DNA from: JADFRG01 sp046759305
GTDB lineage: Bacteria > Chloroflexota > Anaerolineae > Anaerolineales > E44-bin32
Direction of reading: 5' to 3'
Assembly (NCBI GenBank): GCA_046759305.1
Contig: JBHIBY010000005.1
Location: 1 to 57,991 of the forward strand
DNA length: 57,991 bases
Below, one piece after another: positions 15,142 to 24,101 of this stretch. The notes under the pieces were generated by a model that was not told the origin of the DNA, made no database searches, and worked only from the letters and a program-made list of their open reading frames with translations. The position numbers and the translations under genes were made by a program. How positions within the stretch are numbered: the stretch's first letter is position 1; each line of letters opens with the position of its first letter.

Positions 15142-15258
15142 GATTTACCGAGCGCATCGCCGAGCAAGGTGCCCTGATGATTTACGAACGTGGATGGACA
15201 AGCGATGATGCGCGTGCCGCGCGCATAAGGCGTCCTGAAGATTTATGAACGGGGATGG
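15142..15258. repeat. Two decayed tandem copies of the isopentenyl phosphate kinase 3' end
   Basis: GATTT begins units at 15142, 15179, 15240 and 15309. Unit 15240-15308 contains the gene's stop and last codons. Unit 15179-15239 repeats it (GATTTACGAACGTGGATGG against GATTTATGAACGGGGATGG, then GCGCATAA in both) with an 8-base deletion and the stop position changed from TCA to ACA. Unit 15142-15178 keeps GCGCATCGCCGAGCAAGGTG against GCGCATAACCGAGCAATGCG. The copies lie only beyond the stop codon. Confidence 0.8.
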
Positions 15259-16041
15259 TCAGGCGACGACGCGTGTACCCAGCGCATAACCGAGCAATGC
15301 GCCCTGTAGATTTCCGGAGGAGGCGCCAGAGAAAATCCGAACCTCGATCTCCGGCATGGACCTGGCCAGCTCTAAAGCCTGTTCTACTTTATGGGCCATC
15401 CCGCCCGTGACATCTGTGGCATCGGCTCCCTCCAGATCAATGTCAGCGATCTGAGCTGCTGAGATTTCCGGCATCACGCGGTCTCGAGCCGGATAGTGCT
15501 CATATACTCCCTCTTCAATTCCCGCGAGAAGGATCCGCTCGGGTTTGAGCTCTGGAGCTAGGTGGGTCATGATCTTTTCGGTTGACAAGATTGCGGCTCC
15601 CCAGCCTCGGTCAAACACGATATCGCCTTGAACCACAGGGAGTTGACCGCTGTTCAGAGCCCTGCGTATCGGCTCTTCAGGCATGAGCTTGATTTCTCCC
15701 TGATCCGAAACTACGAACGCAGAGGGGGGAAAGGAAAACGCTGGAAGCTCGGCTTCGAGCAGGGTGTCCATCACGATTCGGTGCAGCCGATTGGCGGCTG
15801 CCCACACTTCTCGAACCCCGATCCACTCCTCAGTGGTCTTCACTCCGTCCCTGATGCCGAACTCGGCTGCAGCAGAATGGCCGAAGGATCCCGAGCCGTG
15901 ACCGATGAGCAGCCTGATCTCAGGCTTTGCACGAATTGCCTCTGAGATTTCCTTCGCCAGCCGCTGGAGAATACCGATTTGAGCGGCCTCACGCTGTGAT
16001 TTGTCGGTGATGAGGGATCCCCCCAGTTTAAGGAAAATCAT
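15259..16041 (-). CDS. Isopentenyl phosphate kinase
   Basis: 260-aa amino-acid-kinase-fold enzyme that phosphorylates isopentenyl phosphate to isopentenyl diphosphate with ATP. Starts MIFLKLGGSLITDK. GHGSGSFGH (residues 47-55) carries the His55 that distinguishes this family from other amino-acid kinases. The nucleotide-site block DATDVTGGMAHKVEQALEL and the closing FSGASSGNLQGALLG fit the family. It is characteristic of archaea and also known in Chloroflexota, where it completes an alternative mevalonate route via mevalonate-5-phosphate decarboxylase. Its ATG overlaps the mevalonate kinase stop by 4 bases, so both steps are cotranslated. Two decayed copies of its 3' end follow its stop. Confidence 0.93.
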   Translation of the reverse strand: MIFLKLGGSLITDKSQREAAQIGILQRLAKEISEAIRAKPEIRLLIGHGSGSFGHSAAAEFGIRDGVKTTEEWIGVREVWAAANRLHRIVMDTLLEAELPAFSFPPSAFVVSDQGEIKLMPEEPIRRALNSGQLPVVQGDIVFDRGWGAAILSTEKIMTHLAPELKPERILLAGIEEGVYEHYPARDRVMPEISAAQIADIDLEGADATDVTGGMAHKVEQALELARSMPEIEVRIFSGASSGNLQGALLGYALGTRVVA

Positions 16042-16964
16042 TGTCCGAGCTCAGTTCCGATGGTACGAACCGCGCCTGCCTCACGCAGCGCGGCTTCAAC
16101 CGATTCAAGCGACTCGTCGTCAACCAGTGCGATCATGATCCCGCCGCCGCCGGCGCCGGAAAGCTTTGCACCTAAAGCCCCCGCATTTCTTGCGGCAAGG
16201 ATCAGCTTCTCCAGACTCGGGCCGCTGACCCCCAAGGTTTCGAGAAGGGTCTGACAATGGTTCATAAGCGGACCGAGATTACTTTTTTCACCTCGGCCGA
16301 TCGATGCTGCAGCTTGTTCGGTCAGCTCGCCGATTGAATCGAATAGGGCATCTACAAATTCGGAATCCCCGGACCAGCGCCCCCGGAGCATGGTGACCAG
16401 ATCCTTCGTAGGCGAAGGTTCGCCAGTGTCTGCAATTAGAAACTGAAAGCGGCCAGTGACTCCCAGCGGTCTTGGCTCCTCTCCTTTAGTGAAGAGCACC
16501 GGAATTTCAAAGGCAACAACCGTATTGTCGATCCCGGATGGATCTCCATGGTGCAGCTTTTCGATCTCGAAAGCCAATTGAGCTACCCGATCCGCTGCGA
16601 TTTCGTGCTCGAAGTGTTTGCTCACCGCACGGATGATGGCTACGGACACCGCGGCGCTCGATCCAAGGCCCGAAGCGGGCGGGATATCTGATGCGATGCT
16701 TACTTGAAATCCACCAGAGGCCTGGCTCTCCTTGATGGAGAGGCGGATCGCCATTGCCAAGGGTTGGCTATCAGGTAGCTCATCCAGATAGGCTTCCATC
16801 CCGATATCAGGGGCCTCGATCCGGATGCGGTCAGTATCTAATGGGAGAACTTCCGCATCAGCCCTTACTGCTTGGACAGGCGCAGCCAGCGCTGGGCGAC
16901 CATAGACGGCAGCATGCTCGCCAAGCAGGATTACCTTTCCGGGTGCAGAAGCTTTCGTCATCAT
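16038..16964 (-). CDS. mvk: Mevalonate kinase
   Basis: GHMP-family kinase of about 308 aa forming mevalonate-5-phosphate. Motif 1 is APGKVILLGEHAAVYGRPA, motif 2 is PPASGLGSSAAVSVAI, and motif 3 is KLSGAGGGGIMIAL. LHHGDPSGIDNTV carries the catalytic Asp region typical of mevalonate rather than galacto- or homoserine kinases. I start at the ATG encoding MMTKASAPGK; a TTG at 16994 would add ten residues. Between the prenyltransferase upstream and isopentenyl phosphate kinase downstream (4-base overlap), forming an isoprenoid operon. A mevalonate-phosphate decarboxylase is not in the window. Confidence 0.95.
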   Translation of the reverse strand: MMTKASAPGKVILLGEHAAVYGRPALAAPVQAVRADAEVLPLDTDRIRIEAPDIGMEAYLDELPDSQPLAMAIRLSIKESQASGGFQVSIASDIPPASGLGSSAAVSVAIIRAVSKHFEHEIAADRVAQLAFEIEKLHHGDPSGIDNTVVAFEIPVLFTKGEEPRPLGVTGRFQFLIADTGEPSPTKDLVTMLRGRWSGDSEFVDALFDSIGELTEQAAASIGRGEKSNLGPLMNHCQTLLETLGVSGPSLEKLILAARNAGALGAKLSGAGGGGIMIALVDDESLESVEAALREAGAVRTIGTELGQ

Positions 16965-17001
16965 GTAGCAGGCTGGAGCCCGCCTTCTCTGCAACGCAAG
17001 C

Positions 17002-17877
17002 TCAAATGTATAGGATCAGTATCGCGAGCAGTCCCCACATTAGCAACGTCGCCAATAGCGGTCGGTCAGTGAGAAATAGTTCTTCGGGCGCGCCCCCGGC
17101 ATTCTCAACATGGATGAGATAAAGATAGCGGAATACCCCATACACCACGAAGGGGATCGTAAGCATCATCAAATGATTGGAGGGCAAGTTGAGTGCCGAA
17201 AATGTGTAGAGCGAATATGCCATTATGGTCGACGCCGATACCACAACGATGAGCTGATCTAAGAACCCAATCGTGTACCCATCTAGAACTTTCCGATGGG
17301 AGTTGGCGCCCTCGGCCAGCAGTATGATTTCAGCACGTCGTTTGCCAAATCCAATGATGAGGGCCAGCAAGGTGGTGCAGACATAGAGCCAGGGTGAAAA
17401 TCGAGCTACCTCTATCAGTACCACGCCTGCTGCCACTCTCAAGACGAAGCCGGCCGCGATGAGCATTACATCGATAATCGGCATATGTTTCAGCCAGAAC
17501 GAGTAGAAGAGATTGAGCACAAAATACAGCGCAACGATCCAGCCAAAGTTGGTTTCGAGGGCAAAGCTTAGAGCTAACGAGAACGCCGCCAGCACAATAG
17601 CGAACCCCAGGGCCAATGAAATGGACATCTGGCCGGCGGCTACGGGGCGGTTGCGTTTTATAGGATGCTGTCGGTCGGCTTCCACATCGGCCACATCGTT
17701 CAGAATGTAGACAGCACTGGAAATGAGGCACAGCAGCACAAAGCCGGCGATGGTGCGGAGCAAGGGTTCACTCTGCGTAAGCTGCTCGTCGAATGCGAGC
17801 GCGGCAAAGATAAAGACATTCTTTACCCACTGACGGGGGCGCATCGCCCTAATGAACGCTTTAAGCATCTCGCGCAT
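17002..17877 (-). CDS. UbiA-family prenyltransferase, polyprenyl-phosphate phosphoribosyltransferase-like
   Basis: About 291 aa with eight or nine membrane helices. RAMRPRQWVKNVFIFAAL and YILNDVADVEADRQHPIKRN (the NDxxDxxxD metal-binding motif) match the branch that transfers phosphoribose to decaprenyl phosphate, rather than quinone or heme-O synthases. FGKRRAEIILL is the second conserved cytoplasmic loop of this branch. The product would be a polyprenyl-linked pentose precursor used as sugar donor at the cell surface. Start at 17877 (MREMLKAFIRA); a longer frame to 17919 exists. First gene of the mevalonate kinase/isopentenyl phosphate kinase operon, divergent from tlyA. Confidence 0.85.
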   Translation of the reverse strand: MREMLKAFIRAMRPRQWVKNVFIFAALAFDEQLTQSEPLLRTIAGFVLLCLISSAVYILNDVADVEADRQHPIKRNRPVAAGQMSISLALGFAIVLAAFSLALSFALETNFGWIVALYFVLNLFYSFWLKHMPIIDVMLIAAGFVLRVAAGVVLIEVARFSPWLYVCTTLLALIIGFGKRRAEIILLAEGANSHRKVLDGYTIGFLDQLIVVVSASTIMAYSLYTFSALNLPSNHLMMLTIPFVVYGVFRYLYLIHVENAGGAPEELFLTDRPLLATLLMWGLLAILILYI

Positions 17878-17945
17878 AATAACAGGAGCGCTTTCACGGA
17901 GCAAGCAGGCAATGAGCACGGGGTGCCTATTGGACCAGGAGCTAG

Positions 17946-18734
17946 ATGGCTAAGAATAAGCTCAGAGTCGACCGACTTTTGGTAGAGCGCGGCCTGGCCG
18001 AATCAAGGGCTCTTGCTCGGCGCCTGGTGATGGCGGGCCAGGTCAGGGTCGCGGGTGAAATGGTGCATAAGCCCTCTGCAATGGTTGCGCCTGATGCGCT
18101 GCTTGAGGTCGAGGATGGCCCACGGTTTGTGTCGCGAGCGGGCGCGAAGCTCGAAGCGGGGCTAAAGAAGTTCCGAATTCATCCCGCGTCAAGGATTTGT
18201 GCCGACGTTGGATCATCGACGGGAGGTTTCACCGATTGCCTCCTTGAGCACGGCGCCGCGCGCGTCTATGCCATCGATGTGGGAAAAGGGCAGCTCCATT
18301 GGAAATTGCGCCAGGACGAGCGCGTTGTGATTCTGGAAGGTACAAACGCACGCCATCTGGAAGAGCTCCCGGAATCGGTTTCGCTAATCACGATCGATGT
18401 CTCATTTATCTCCGCGCTGGTGATCTTGAAACAAGCGCGTAAATGGCTCGACGCTGAAGGTGAGATTATTGTGCTCATCAAACCCCAATTTGAAGCTGGA
18501 CCTGAAAGAGTGGGAAAGGGGGGGATCGTCAGTGATCCAGAGGTCCACAGAGATGTCCTGAGGAGCTTGACCGACGGGGCTGCCGAGCTCGAACTCTACA
18601 GCTATGGCCTTATTCGATCGCCAGTGCTGGGAGCAAAGGGTAATCAGGAATACCTAGCGTGGTTGCGACCTGTGCCGAGCGATTCTCCTGTTGATAATCT
18701 CATTGAAGACCTTTTCTCACCCAATGAAGGCTAG
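17946..18734 (+). CDS. tlyA: TlyA-family rRNA 2'-O-methyltransferase
   Basis: 262-aa protein with an N-terminal S4 RNA-binding domain (LRVDRLLVERGLAESRALAR, to about residue 60) and a FtsJ-like methyltransferase domain. VSRAGAKLEAGLKKF, then ADVGSSTGGFTDCLLEHGA binds SAM, and LIKPQFEAGPERVGKGGIV closes the domain. Known members methylate 16S and/or 23S rRNA and affect capreomycin sensitivity. ATG at 17946 follows CCAGGAGC by 6-7 bases. Divergent from the UbiA gene, with a 68-base gap that must hold both promoters. Confidence 0.95.
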   Translation: MAKNKLRVDRLLVERGLAESRALARRLVMAGQVRVAGEMVHKPSAMVAPDALLEVEDGPRFVSRAGAKLEAGLKKFRIHPASRICADVGSSTGGFTDCLLEHGAARVYAIDVGKGQLHWKLRQDERVVILEGTNARHLEELPESVSLITIDVSFISALVILKQARKWLDAEGEIIVLIKPQFEAGPERVGKGGIVSDPEVHRDVLRSLTDGAAELELYSYGLIRSPVLGAKGNQEYLAWLRPVPSDSPVDNLIEDLFSPNEG

Positions 18735-18935
18735 GTAAGTATTCAAAAGCAGCAAACGCCGCTTGGAGCTATAATCGCCGGCTTGGAGAGGGGCCTCAAG
18801 CAGCCAGGGCCCGCCTGGATTCAACCCTGTCTAACCTGTGGATTTCCCTTCGAACTAGTGCCCCGCGATCAAGTCCCAATTATTTGAGGTCGCGATGCCC
18901 AAAAACCTCCCCGGAGCAAGAGATATGAGCTCGTC
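18735..18935 (+). promoter_or_regulatory. Intergenic region with TATAAT box before the glycosylation operon
   Basis: A perfect TATAAT (18770-18775) is flanked by direct repeats CGCCGCTTGGAG (18757-18768) and CGCCGGCTTGGAG (18776-18788). No good -35 match is seen 16-18 bases upstream. The remaining ~145 bases form a leader to the epimerase gene with no ORF or terminator that I can see. Confidence 0.4.
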
Positions 18936-19964
18936 ATGCGCGCCCTGATTACCGGCGGCGCAGGATTCATTGGGATTCAAACCGCGGATCGCCTGCTCGC
19001 CTTGGGCGAGGAGGTGATACTGCTCGACAACCTGTCTCGGAGAGGCGGGCGACAGAATCTCGCATGGCTGACAGAGAGACATGGAGATTTTCCCTTCGAG
19101 GAAGCCGATGTACGGGACTACACGAGCATGATTGAGATTGTGGAACGTTATCAGCCGCTTGATATAGTCTTCCATTTTGCAGCCCAGGTTGCGGTGACTT
19201 CATCGGTTCAGAATCCCAAAGAAGACTTCGATATCAACGCCCTGGGAACGCTCAATGTGCTTGAAGCAGTTAGACAGGTCGGTCTCGATCCAGTCTTAAT
19301 CTACACTTCGACTAACAAAGTTTATGGAGGAATGGAGCATGTGGAGGTTGTTGAGGACGAGACTCGCTTCCGGTACGCCTCGCTTCCCCATGGAATCCCA
19401 GAAAACGCACCGCTCGATTTCCACTCGCCTTATGGTTGCTCCAAGGGAGCCGCCGATCAGTACGTACGGGACTACCACAGGATTTATGGGATGCGCAGTA
19501 TGGTGTTCCGAAACTCCTGCATTTATGGACCGCGCCAATTTGGAATCGAAGATCAGGGGTGGGTGGCATGGTTCATCATCGCCTTGTTGCAGAAACACCC
19601 CCTGACCATCTACGGAAACGGGAAGCAAGTACGCGATCTGCTCTACATCGATGACTTGATCGACGGGATGCTCATGGCCATCGAGCAAGTAGATCGGACC
19701 CAGGGCCAGATATTCAACATAGGTGGCGGCGTGGAGAACAGCCTCTCCATCTGGAAGGAGTGTGGTCCGATCCTCGAAGAGCTCGCAGGGGTCAAGATAC
19801 CGGTGACATACGGTGATTGGCGGCCAGGAGATCAGATGGTCTTCATCTCCGATATTCGTAAAGCCGCAACTGACTTCGGCTGGCAGCCATCTGTAGAGCC
19901 GAAGGAGGGAATCGCGAAGCTATTTGCCTGGGCCTCAGAGAATGTACACCTATTTGCGGAGTAG
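18936..19964 (+). CDS. NAD-dependent sugar epimerase, CDP-paratose 2-epimerase-like
   Basis: 342-aa extended short-chain dehydrogenase. The Rossmann motif is ALITGGAGFIGIQTADRLL and the catalytic Tyr/Lys lies in SPYGCSKGAADQYVRDY. YTSTNKVYGGMEHVEVVEDE and the long insert before SPYGCSK resemble RfbE/CDP-tyvelose epimerases rather than UDP-glucose 4-epimerase. FRNSCIYGPRQFGIEDQGWV is also characteristic. It makes a nucleotide-activated sugar; the exact sugar cannot be read from sequence. Followed after 12 bases by a GT4 glycosyltransferase, it opens the surface-glycosylation operon. Confidence 0.87.
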   Translation: MRALITGGAGFIGIQTADRLLALGEEVILLDNLSRRGGRQNLAWLTERHGDFPFEEADVRDYTSMIEIVERYQPLDIVFHFAAQVAVTSSVQNPKEDFDINALGTLNVLEAVRQVGLDPVLIYTSTNKVYGGMEHVEVVEDETRFRYASLPHGIPENAPLDFHSPYGCSKGAADQYVRDYHRIYGMRSMVFRNSCIYGPRQFGIEDQGWVAWFIIALLQKHPLTIYGNGKQVRDLLYIDDLIDGMLMAIEQVDRTQGQIFNIGGGVENSLSIWKECGPILEELAGVKIPVTYGDWRPGDQMVFISDIRKAATDFGWQPSVEPKEGIAKLFAWASENVHLFAE

Positions 19965-19976
19965 GTTGGCCTGTCG

Positions 19977-21131
19977 ATGAAAATTCTGATGGCTCTTACC
20001 TACTATCGACCACACATCTCAGGCTTGACCATCTACGTACAGCGTCTGGCGGAAGCTCTAACAGATCTGGGCCATTCGGTGACCGTGCTGACTTCTCAAT
20101 ACGACTCGGATCTGCCGGCCAGCGAGAACATGGATGGAGTGAGTATTGAGCGGATTCCGGTCGCCTTTAGGCTGAGCAAAGGCGTGATTATGCCTCGTTT
20201 TGGGCTGGAAGCCTCGCGCCTTGTGCGTTCGCATGAGGTCTTGAGCCTACACCTACCGCAATTCGATGCAGCCGGATTGGCCTTTCGAGGCCGTGTAACC
20301 AATCGCCCTACAGTCCTGACATACCACTGCGACCTGCAGTTACCGACCGGCCTGATAAATCGAGCAGCCAACATTGCAGTAGGAATGGCCAATCGCATCG
20401 CGGCCATGTTCGCAAATCGTATCGTTGCCTATACCGACGACTACGCTGAGAATTCACCATTCCTTTCCAGATATCTGGACAAAGTCAGAGTGATCCCGCC
20501 TCCGGTAGAAGTGCCACCTATCGAGGAACATGAACTCACCAAGTTTCGCGAAAGACATGCTGTCCGGCCGGGGCCGATCATCGGCATGGCCTCAAGGCTG
20601 GCAGCAGAGAAAGGGGTCGAAATCCTGCTGCAGGCGATGCCCAGGATCCTCGAGCGCTATCCGGAGGCGCAGGTCCTGTTCGCGGGGCAGCATTTGGACG
20701 TGCTCGGGGAGGCCGATTATGCGGCTCGTCTTGCTCCGCTCCTCGGCCAATTCGATTCGCACTGGACCTTTCTGGGCGTGCTTCGGCCGCACGAGATGGC
20801 GGCCTTCTTCAAGGCCTGCGACGTGACCGTGCTCCCCAGTCTCAACAGTACCGAAGGCTTCGGGTTGGTCCAAATCGAATCGATGATATGCGGAACTCCA
20901 GTGGTGGCCTCGAATCTGCCGGGGGTCCGGCAGCCCGTACTTACGACGGGGATGGGAAAGATCTCATCCATCGGTGATTCGCAGGAGCTTGCTGAAGGGA
21001 TCTTGAGTGTGCTGGAGAACCCCGGCGCCTTCCAAAGGGACTCGAAGGGAATTCAAGCTCAATTCCGGCCGCAGCAAACTGCGGCAGCTTACGCACAGCT
21101 TTTCGAGGAGCTGTTGGCCGAAGTCAGATGA
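19977..21131 (+). CDS. GT4-family glycosyltransferase
   Basis: 384-aa GT-B fold enzyme. The N-terminal half (YYRPHISGLTIYVQRLAEAL) is the acceptor domain with the glycine-rich loop. The C-terminal half has IGMASRLAAEKGVEILLQAM, the E-x7-E type motif SLNSTEGFGLVQIESMICGT, and VASNLPGVRQPV. Expected to add a sugar from a nucleotide donor to a lipid-linked or surface acceptor on the cytoplasmic side. It shares an ATGA overlap with the next methyltransferase gene. Confidence 0.93.
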   Translation: MKILMALTYYRPHISGLTIYVQRLAEALTDLGHSVTVLTSQYDSDLPASENMDGVSIERIPVAFRLSKGVIMPRFGLEASRLVRSHEVLSLHLPQFDAAGLAFRGRVTNRPTVLTYHCDLQLPTGLINRAANIAVGMANRIAAMFANRIVAYTDDYAENSPFLSRYLDKVRVIPPPVEVPPIEEHELTKFRERHAVRPGPIIGMASRLAAEKGVEILLQAMPRILERYPEAQVLFAGQHLDVLGEADYAARLAPLLGQFDSHWTFLGVLRPHEMAAFFKACDVTVLPSLNSTEGFGLVQIESMICGTPVVASNLPGVRQPVLTTGMGKISSIGDSQELAEGILSVLENPGAFQRDSKGIQAQFRPQQTAAAYAQLFEELLAEVR

Positions 21132-21982
21132 CCGACTTTCTCTGGCCCCACCTTGAGGCGTTGCCGTATTTTCGGGGGATGCTCCGGGCAGTCGAAGCGC
21201 GGTACATGCATGAGGTGCCGCTCCCTGGATTGGTGCTCGATGTCGGGTGCGGCGACGGCCATTTCGCTTCGGTAACCTTTGACCAGTCCATCGATGTGGG
21301 TATCGATCCTGTCCATTCTTCGCTGCAGGAAGCTAAGAGAAGAAGTGCCTACCGCTTCTTGGTTCAGGCAACCGGCGATCGGTTACCGTTTGCCGATGCC
21401 AGCTTTGCGAGCGCCTTAAGCAACTCGGTCTTGGAACATGTCAGCAACCTGGAAGGTGTGCTGGCCGAGACCGGCCGTGTTCTCCAGGCAGATGCGACCT
21501 TTGCTATCACGGTACCCAATCCAGGTTATCGATCCGAGCTGAGCTTGCCCCGATTCCTGAAACGTGTGCGACTACATCGATTGTCTCGAGGTTACCGCGA
21601 TTGGTTTATGAGGATGTCGCGTACCTGGAATCTGTTGGATGAGGAGGGGTGGGGAGCAATGTTTGAGACTGCTGGATTTGAAGTTAGGCAGTCGGAACGC
21701 TACTTCTCGCCTTCCGCTTTGCGCGCCTTGGAATGGGGTCACTATTTCGGCGCACCAACGCTGCTACCCAGGTGGCTAACCGGCCGCTGGATCCTTGTTC
21801 CAAGCAGGTGGAATCTCCTGTTGACGGAGAAGTTTACGCGTCGATACTATCTTGAGGCGCCCTCTTCCGAGGGCACCTATACTTTCTATCTCGCATCAAA
21901 GATGAGGCCGACCGAAACTCAGGTAGCGCAAGCCCAAGAGCTAGAGCGCTCACAGTACGAGGGAGACTGGATTGGAAACTAA
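21128..21982 (+). CDS. SAM-dependent class I methyltransferase
   Basis: 284-aa methyltransferase. The SAM motif VLDVGCGDGHFASVTFD is followed by an acidic loop (VGIDPVHSS) and by FADASFASALSNSVLEHVSNLEGV, as in Methyltransf_11 proteins. C-terminal to that is an extra ~110-residue region with aromatic and basic residues. Placed within the glycosylation operon, so a sugar or lipid-linked glycan is a likely substrate. Its end overlaps the TTG start of the GT39 gene by 11 bases. Confidence 0.9.
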   Translation: MTDFLWPHLEALPYFRGMLRAVEARYMHEVPLPGLVLDVGCGDGHFASVTFDQSIDVGIDPVHSSLQEAKRRSAYRFLVQATGDRLPFADASFASALSNSVLEHVSNLEGVLAETGRVLQADATFAITVPNPGYRSELSLPRFLKRVRLHRLSRGYRDWFMRMSRTWNLLDEEGWGAMFETAGFEVRQSERYFSPSALRALEWGHYFGAPTLLPRWLTGRWILVPSRWNLLLTEKFTRRYYLEAPSSEGTYTFYLASKMRPTETQVAQAQELERSQYEGDWIGN

Positions 21983-24101
21983 GCAAGTCGAACCCAGTGT
22001 ACTGGACTGGTTCCTTTCGCTTCTGCGGTTGCGGCCGATTCCAATCCCTGAACCCGGTACCAAACTGAAGGTAGCCGTAGCGCGTCCCGTGGCAAAGGCG
22101 AAAGCCTCCAGCGAGCGTTCAGCGATCCGTGTGGAAGCGGCTCACCTTCGAGTACCTGCAGCGCTCCTGCTGGCCTTCATCGCCCAGATTGGGCTTGGAA
22201 GTCACAGCAACGTACCGATATTTGTGGGCTTCTACCTCGCGGCAGCAGTGCTGGTTGGGTGGGCGGTTTGGGCTGGTGACTTCGGCCAGGTGGTTATGCC
22301 GAGCAAGCGCCGCAAATCGGCCGAGACCGCCTACGATCGAGGGTGGCTGATTGCGGGCCTTGGCCTGGCTATTCTGACCTTCATTACCTCCGCAGACAAC
22401 ACCTTTCGACTGAGCACCGTGATGCTCTGGGTCGCCTCGGTTCTGCTTACCGGACGTGCTTTCTGGCTGGGCGATCTTCCGGGAGCGCATCTCCCCGCTC
22501 GATTCCGCAAATTCCTCGCCACGCCGCAGCTGCGCATCAAGCTGTCTGGATGGAGCCTGCTTACTCTCGCGCTTTTTGGGCTCACAGTCTATTTTCGCAT
22601 ATCGCACCTGGACGAAATCCCTTATGCGATGTGGAGCGATCATGCTGAGAAATACCTGGATATCGTAGAGGTGCTCAATGGTGAGACCTCCATATTCTTC
22701 CCGAGGAATACTGGGCGAGAACCGGCTCAGTTTTACCTGACAGCAGCAGCCATCAAGTGGTTTGGTGCGGACTTCTCTTTTCTTACACTCAAGTTGATTT
22801 CAACCCTTGCTGGACTGATTGCAGTTCCCTACATGTATCTGCTAGGTCGTGAAATCGGCGGGCGAGAAGTAGGGCTATTTGCTATGGCTCTAGCGGGTAT
22901 TGCGTTCTGGCCGAATTTTATTGCGCGCATCGGCCTCCGTCACATTTTTCATATCACTTTCGCAGCGATGGCGCTGTACTACACGGTTCGCGGGTACAAG
23001 GCGCGTAAGCAGTCAAGTTTCGTGCTCGCAGGCGCCTTTCTTGGTCTGAGTGCGTATGGGTACACTGCCTCACGCATACTGCCGCTCGTCTTAGTCTTGG
23101 GATTGGTACTCTATCTGGCGCACCGGGCTTCGCGGGGCCACAGGCCTCAGTCGATGGCCTGGTTTGGAATTTCAGCTGCGATGGCGATTGTTGTGGCAAT
23201 TCCTCTCTTGCGGGTGGCATCGGATATGCCGGAAGATGTGCTGTATCGAAGCCTGTCCCGGATTGCAGATACCGAGCGTGCTCTGCCAGGCCCGGCCTTA
23301 CAGCTCTTCTTGAGCAACATGTGGAATGCATTGCGCATGTTCAGCTGGGATGCCGGCCAAGTATGGATCGTCACTCTGCCCAGCCGCCCTATACTGGCCT
23401 GGGTGACCGGGGCTCTCTTCCATCTCGGCCTGGTCCTGCTTGTGGTGCGGTACGTGAAAGGGCGCAACTGGCTAGATATATTCCTGGTGCTTTCGATCCC
23501 GATCCTACTGCTTCCCTCCGTGCTCTCTCTGGCGTTCCCCATAGAAAATCCACACCCCAGCCGAGCTAGCGGCGCTTTCGTCCCTGTGTTTACGATCACC
23601 GGGATCGCGCTCGCCTCCGTTTGGAGCTGGTCACAAAGAAGGCTTGAAATTCCGTGGAGCAAGAGGATCGGTATAGGACTGGTCGGTGGGCTGTTCATGA
23701 TCGCAGCCGTGACCAACTACGACCTGGTGATTGGTGAATTTGGAGATATGCATCGGCAGAGCTCCTGGAATACGGCACAAGCCGCAGAAGTGGTTGAAAG
23801 CTTCACTTTAACGACGGGCTCGTTTGATGACGTTCATATGGTGGCCTACCCGCACTGGATGGATTCGCGCCTGGTGGCGGTGCTAGCGGGACGACCTGGG
23901 TTGGATATCGTCTTGTGGCCGGAACAGATCGAGGCGCTGCCTGAGGTGAATGTGCCTCAACTGTTTATGCTCCATCACGCGGATGAGGAAGGCCTCGATC
24001 AAGTCCGCGATAGATTCCCAGACGGAATCATCAACCGCCATGCGGCAGAGGTTGAGGGTAGGGACTTCATCACCTATCTGGTGCCCGGGGAAGAGTCGTG
24101 A
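21972..24101 (+). CDS. Polytopic GT39-like (PMT/ArnT type) glycosyltransferase
   Basis: 709-aa membrane protein. Residues 1-50 are basic and cytoplasmic, and about twelve hydrophobic helices follow from residue 58. The first large loop contains DEIPYAMWSDHAEKYLDIVE, the acidic loop equivalent to the catalytic Asp/Glu loop of lipid-sugar-dependent GT-C enzymes. GREPAQFYLTAAAIKWFG is typical of the family. A soluble C-terminal domain of about 110 residues ends it. Predicted to move sugars from a polyprenyl-phosphate donor to proteins or glycans outside the membrane. TTG start at 21972 with GGGAG six bases upstream. Confidence 0.88.
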   Translation: METKQVEPSVLDWFLSLLRLRPIPIPEPGTKLKVAVARPVAKAKASSERSAIRVEAAHLRVPAALLLAFIAQIGLGSHSNVPIFVGFYLAAAVLVGWAVWAGDFGQVVMPSKRRKSAETAYDRGWLIAGLGLAILTFITSADNTFRLSTVMLWVASVLLTGRAFWLGDLPGAHLPARFRKFLATPQLRIKLSGWSLLTLALFGLTVYFRISHLDEIPYAMWSDHAEKYLDIVEVLNGETSIFFPRNTGREPAQFYLTAAAIKWFGADFSFLTLKLISTLAGLIAVPYMYLLGREIGGREVGLFAMALAGIAFWPNFIARIGLRHIFHITFAAMALYYTVRGYKARKQSSFVLAGAFLGLSAYGYTASRILPLVLVLGLVLYLAHRASRGHRPQSMAWFGISAAMAIVVAIPLLRVASDMPEDVLYRSLSRIADTERALPGPALQLFLSNMWNALRMFSWDAGQVWIVTLPSRPILAWVTGALFHLGLVLLVVRYVKGRNWLDIFLVLSIPILLLPSVLSLAFPIENPHPSRASGAFVPVFTITGIALASVWSWSQRRLEIPWSKRIGIGLVGGLFMIAAVTNYDLVIGEFGDMHRQSSWNTAQAAEVVESFTLTTGSFDDVHMVAYPHWMDSRLVAVLAGRPGLDIVLWPEQIEALPEVNVPQLFMLHHADEEGLDQVRDRFPDGIINRHAAEVEGRDFITYLVPGEES

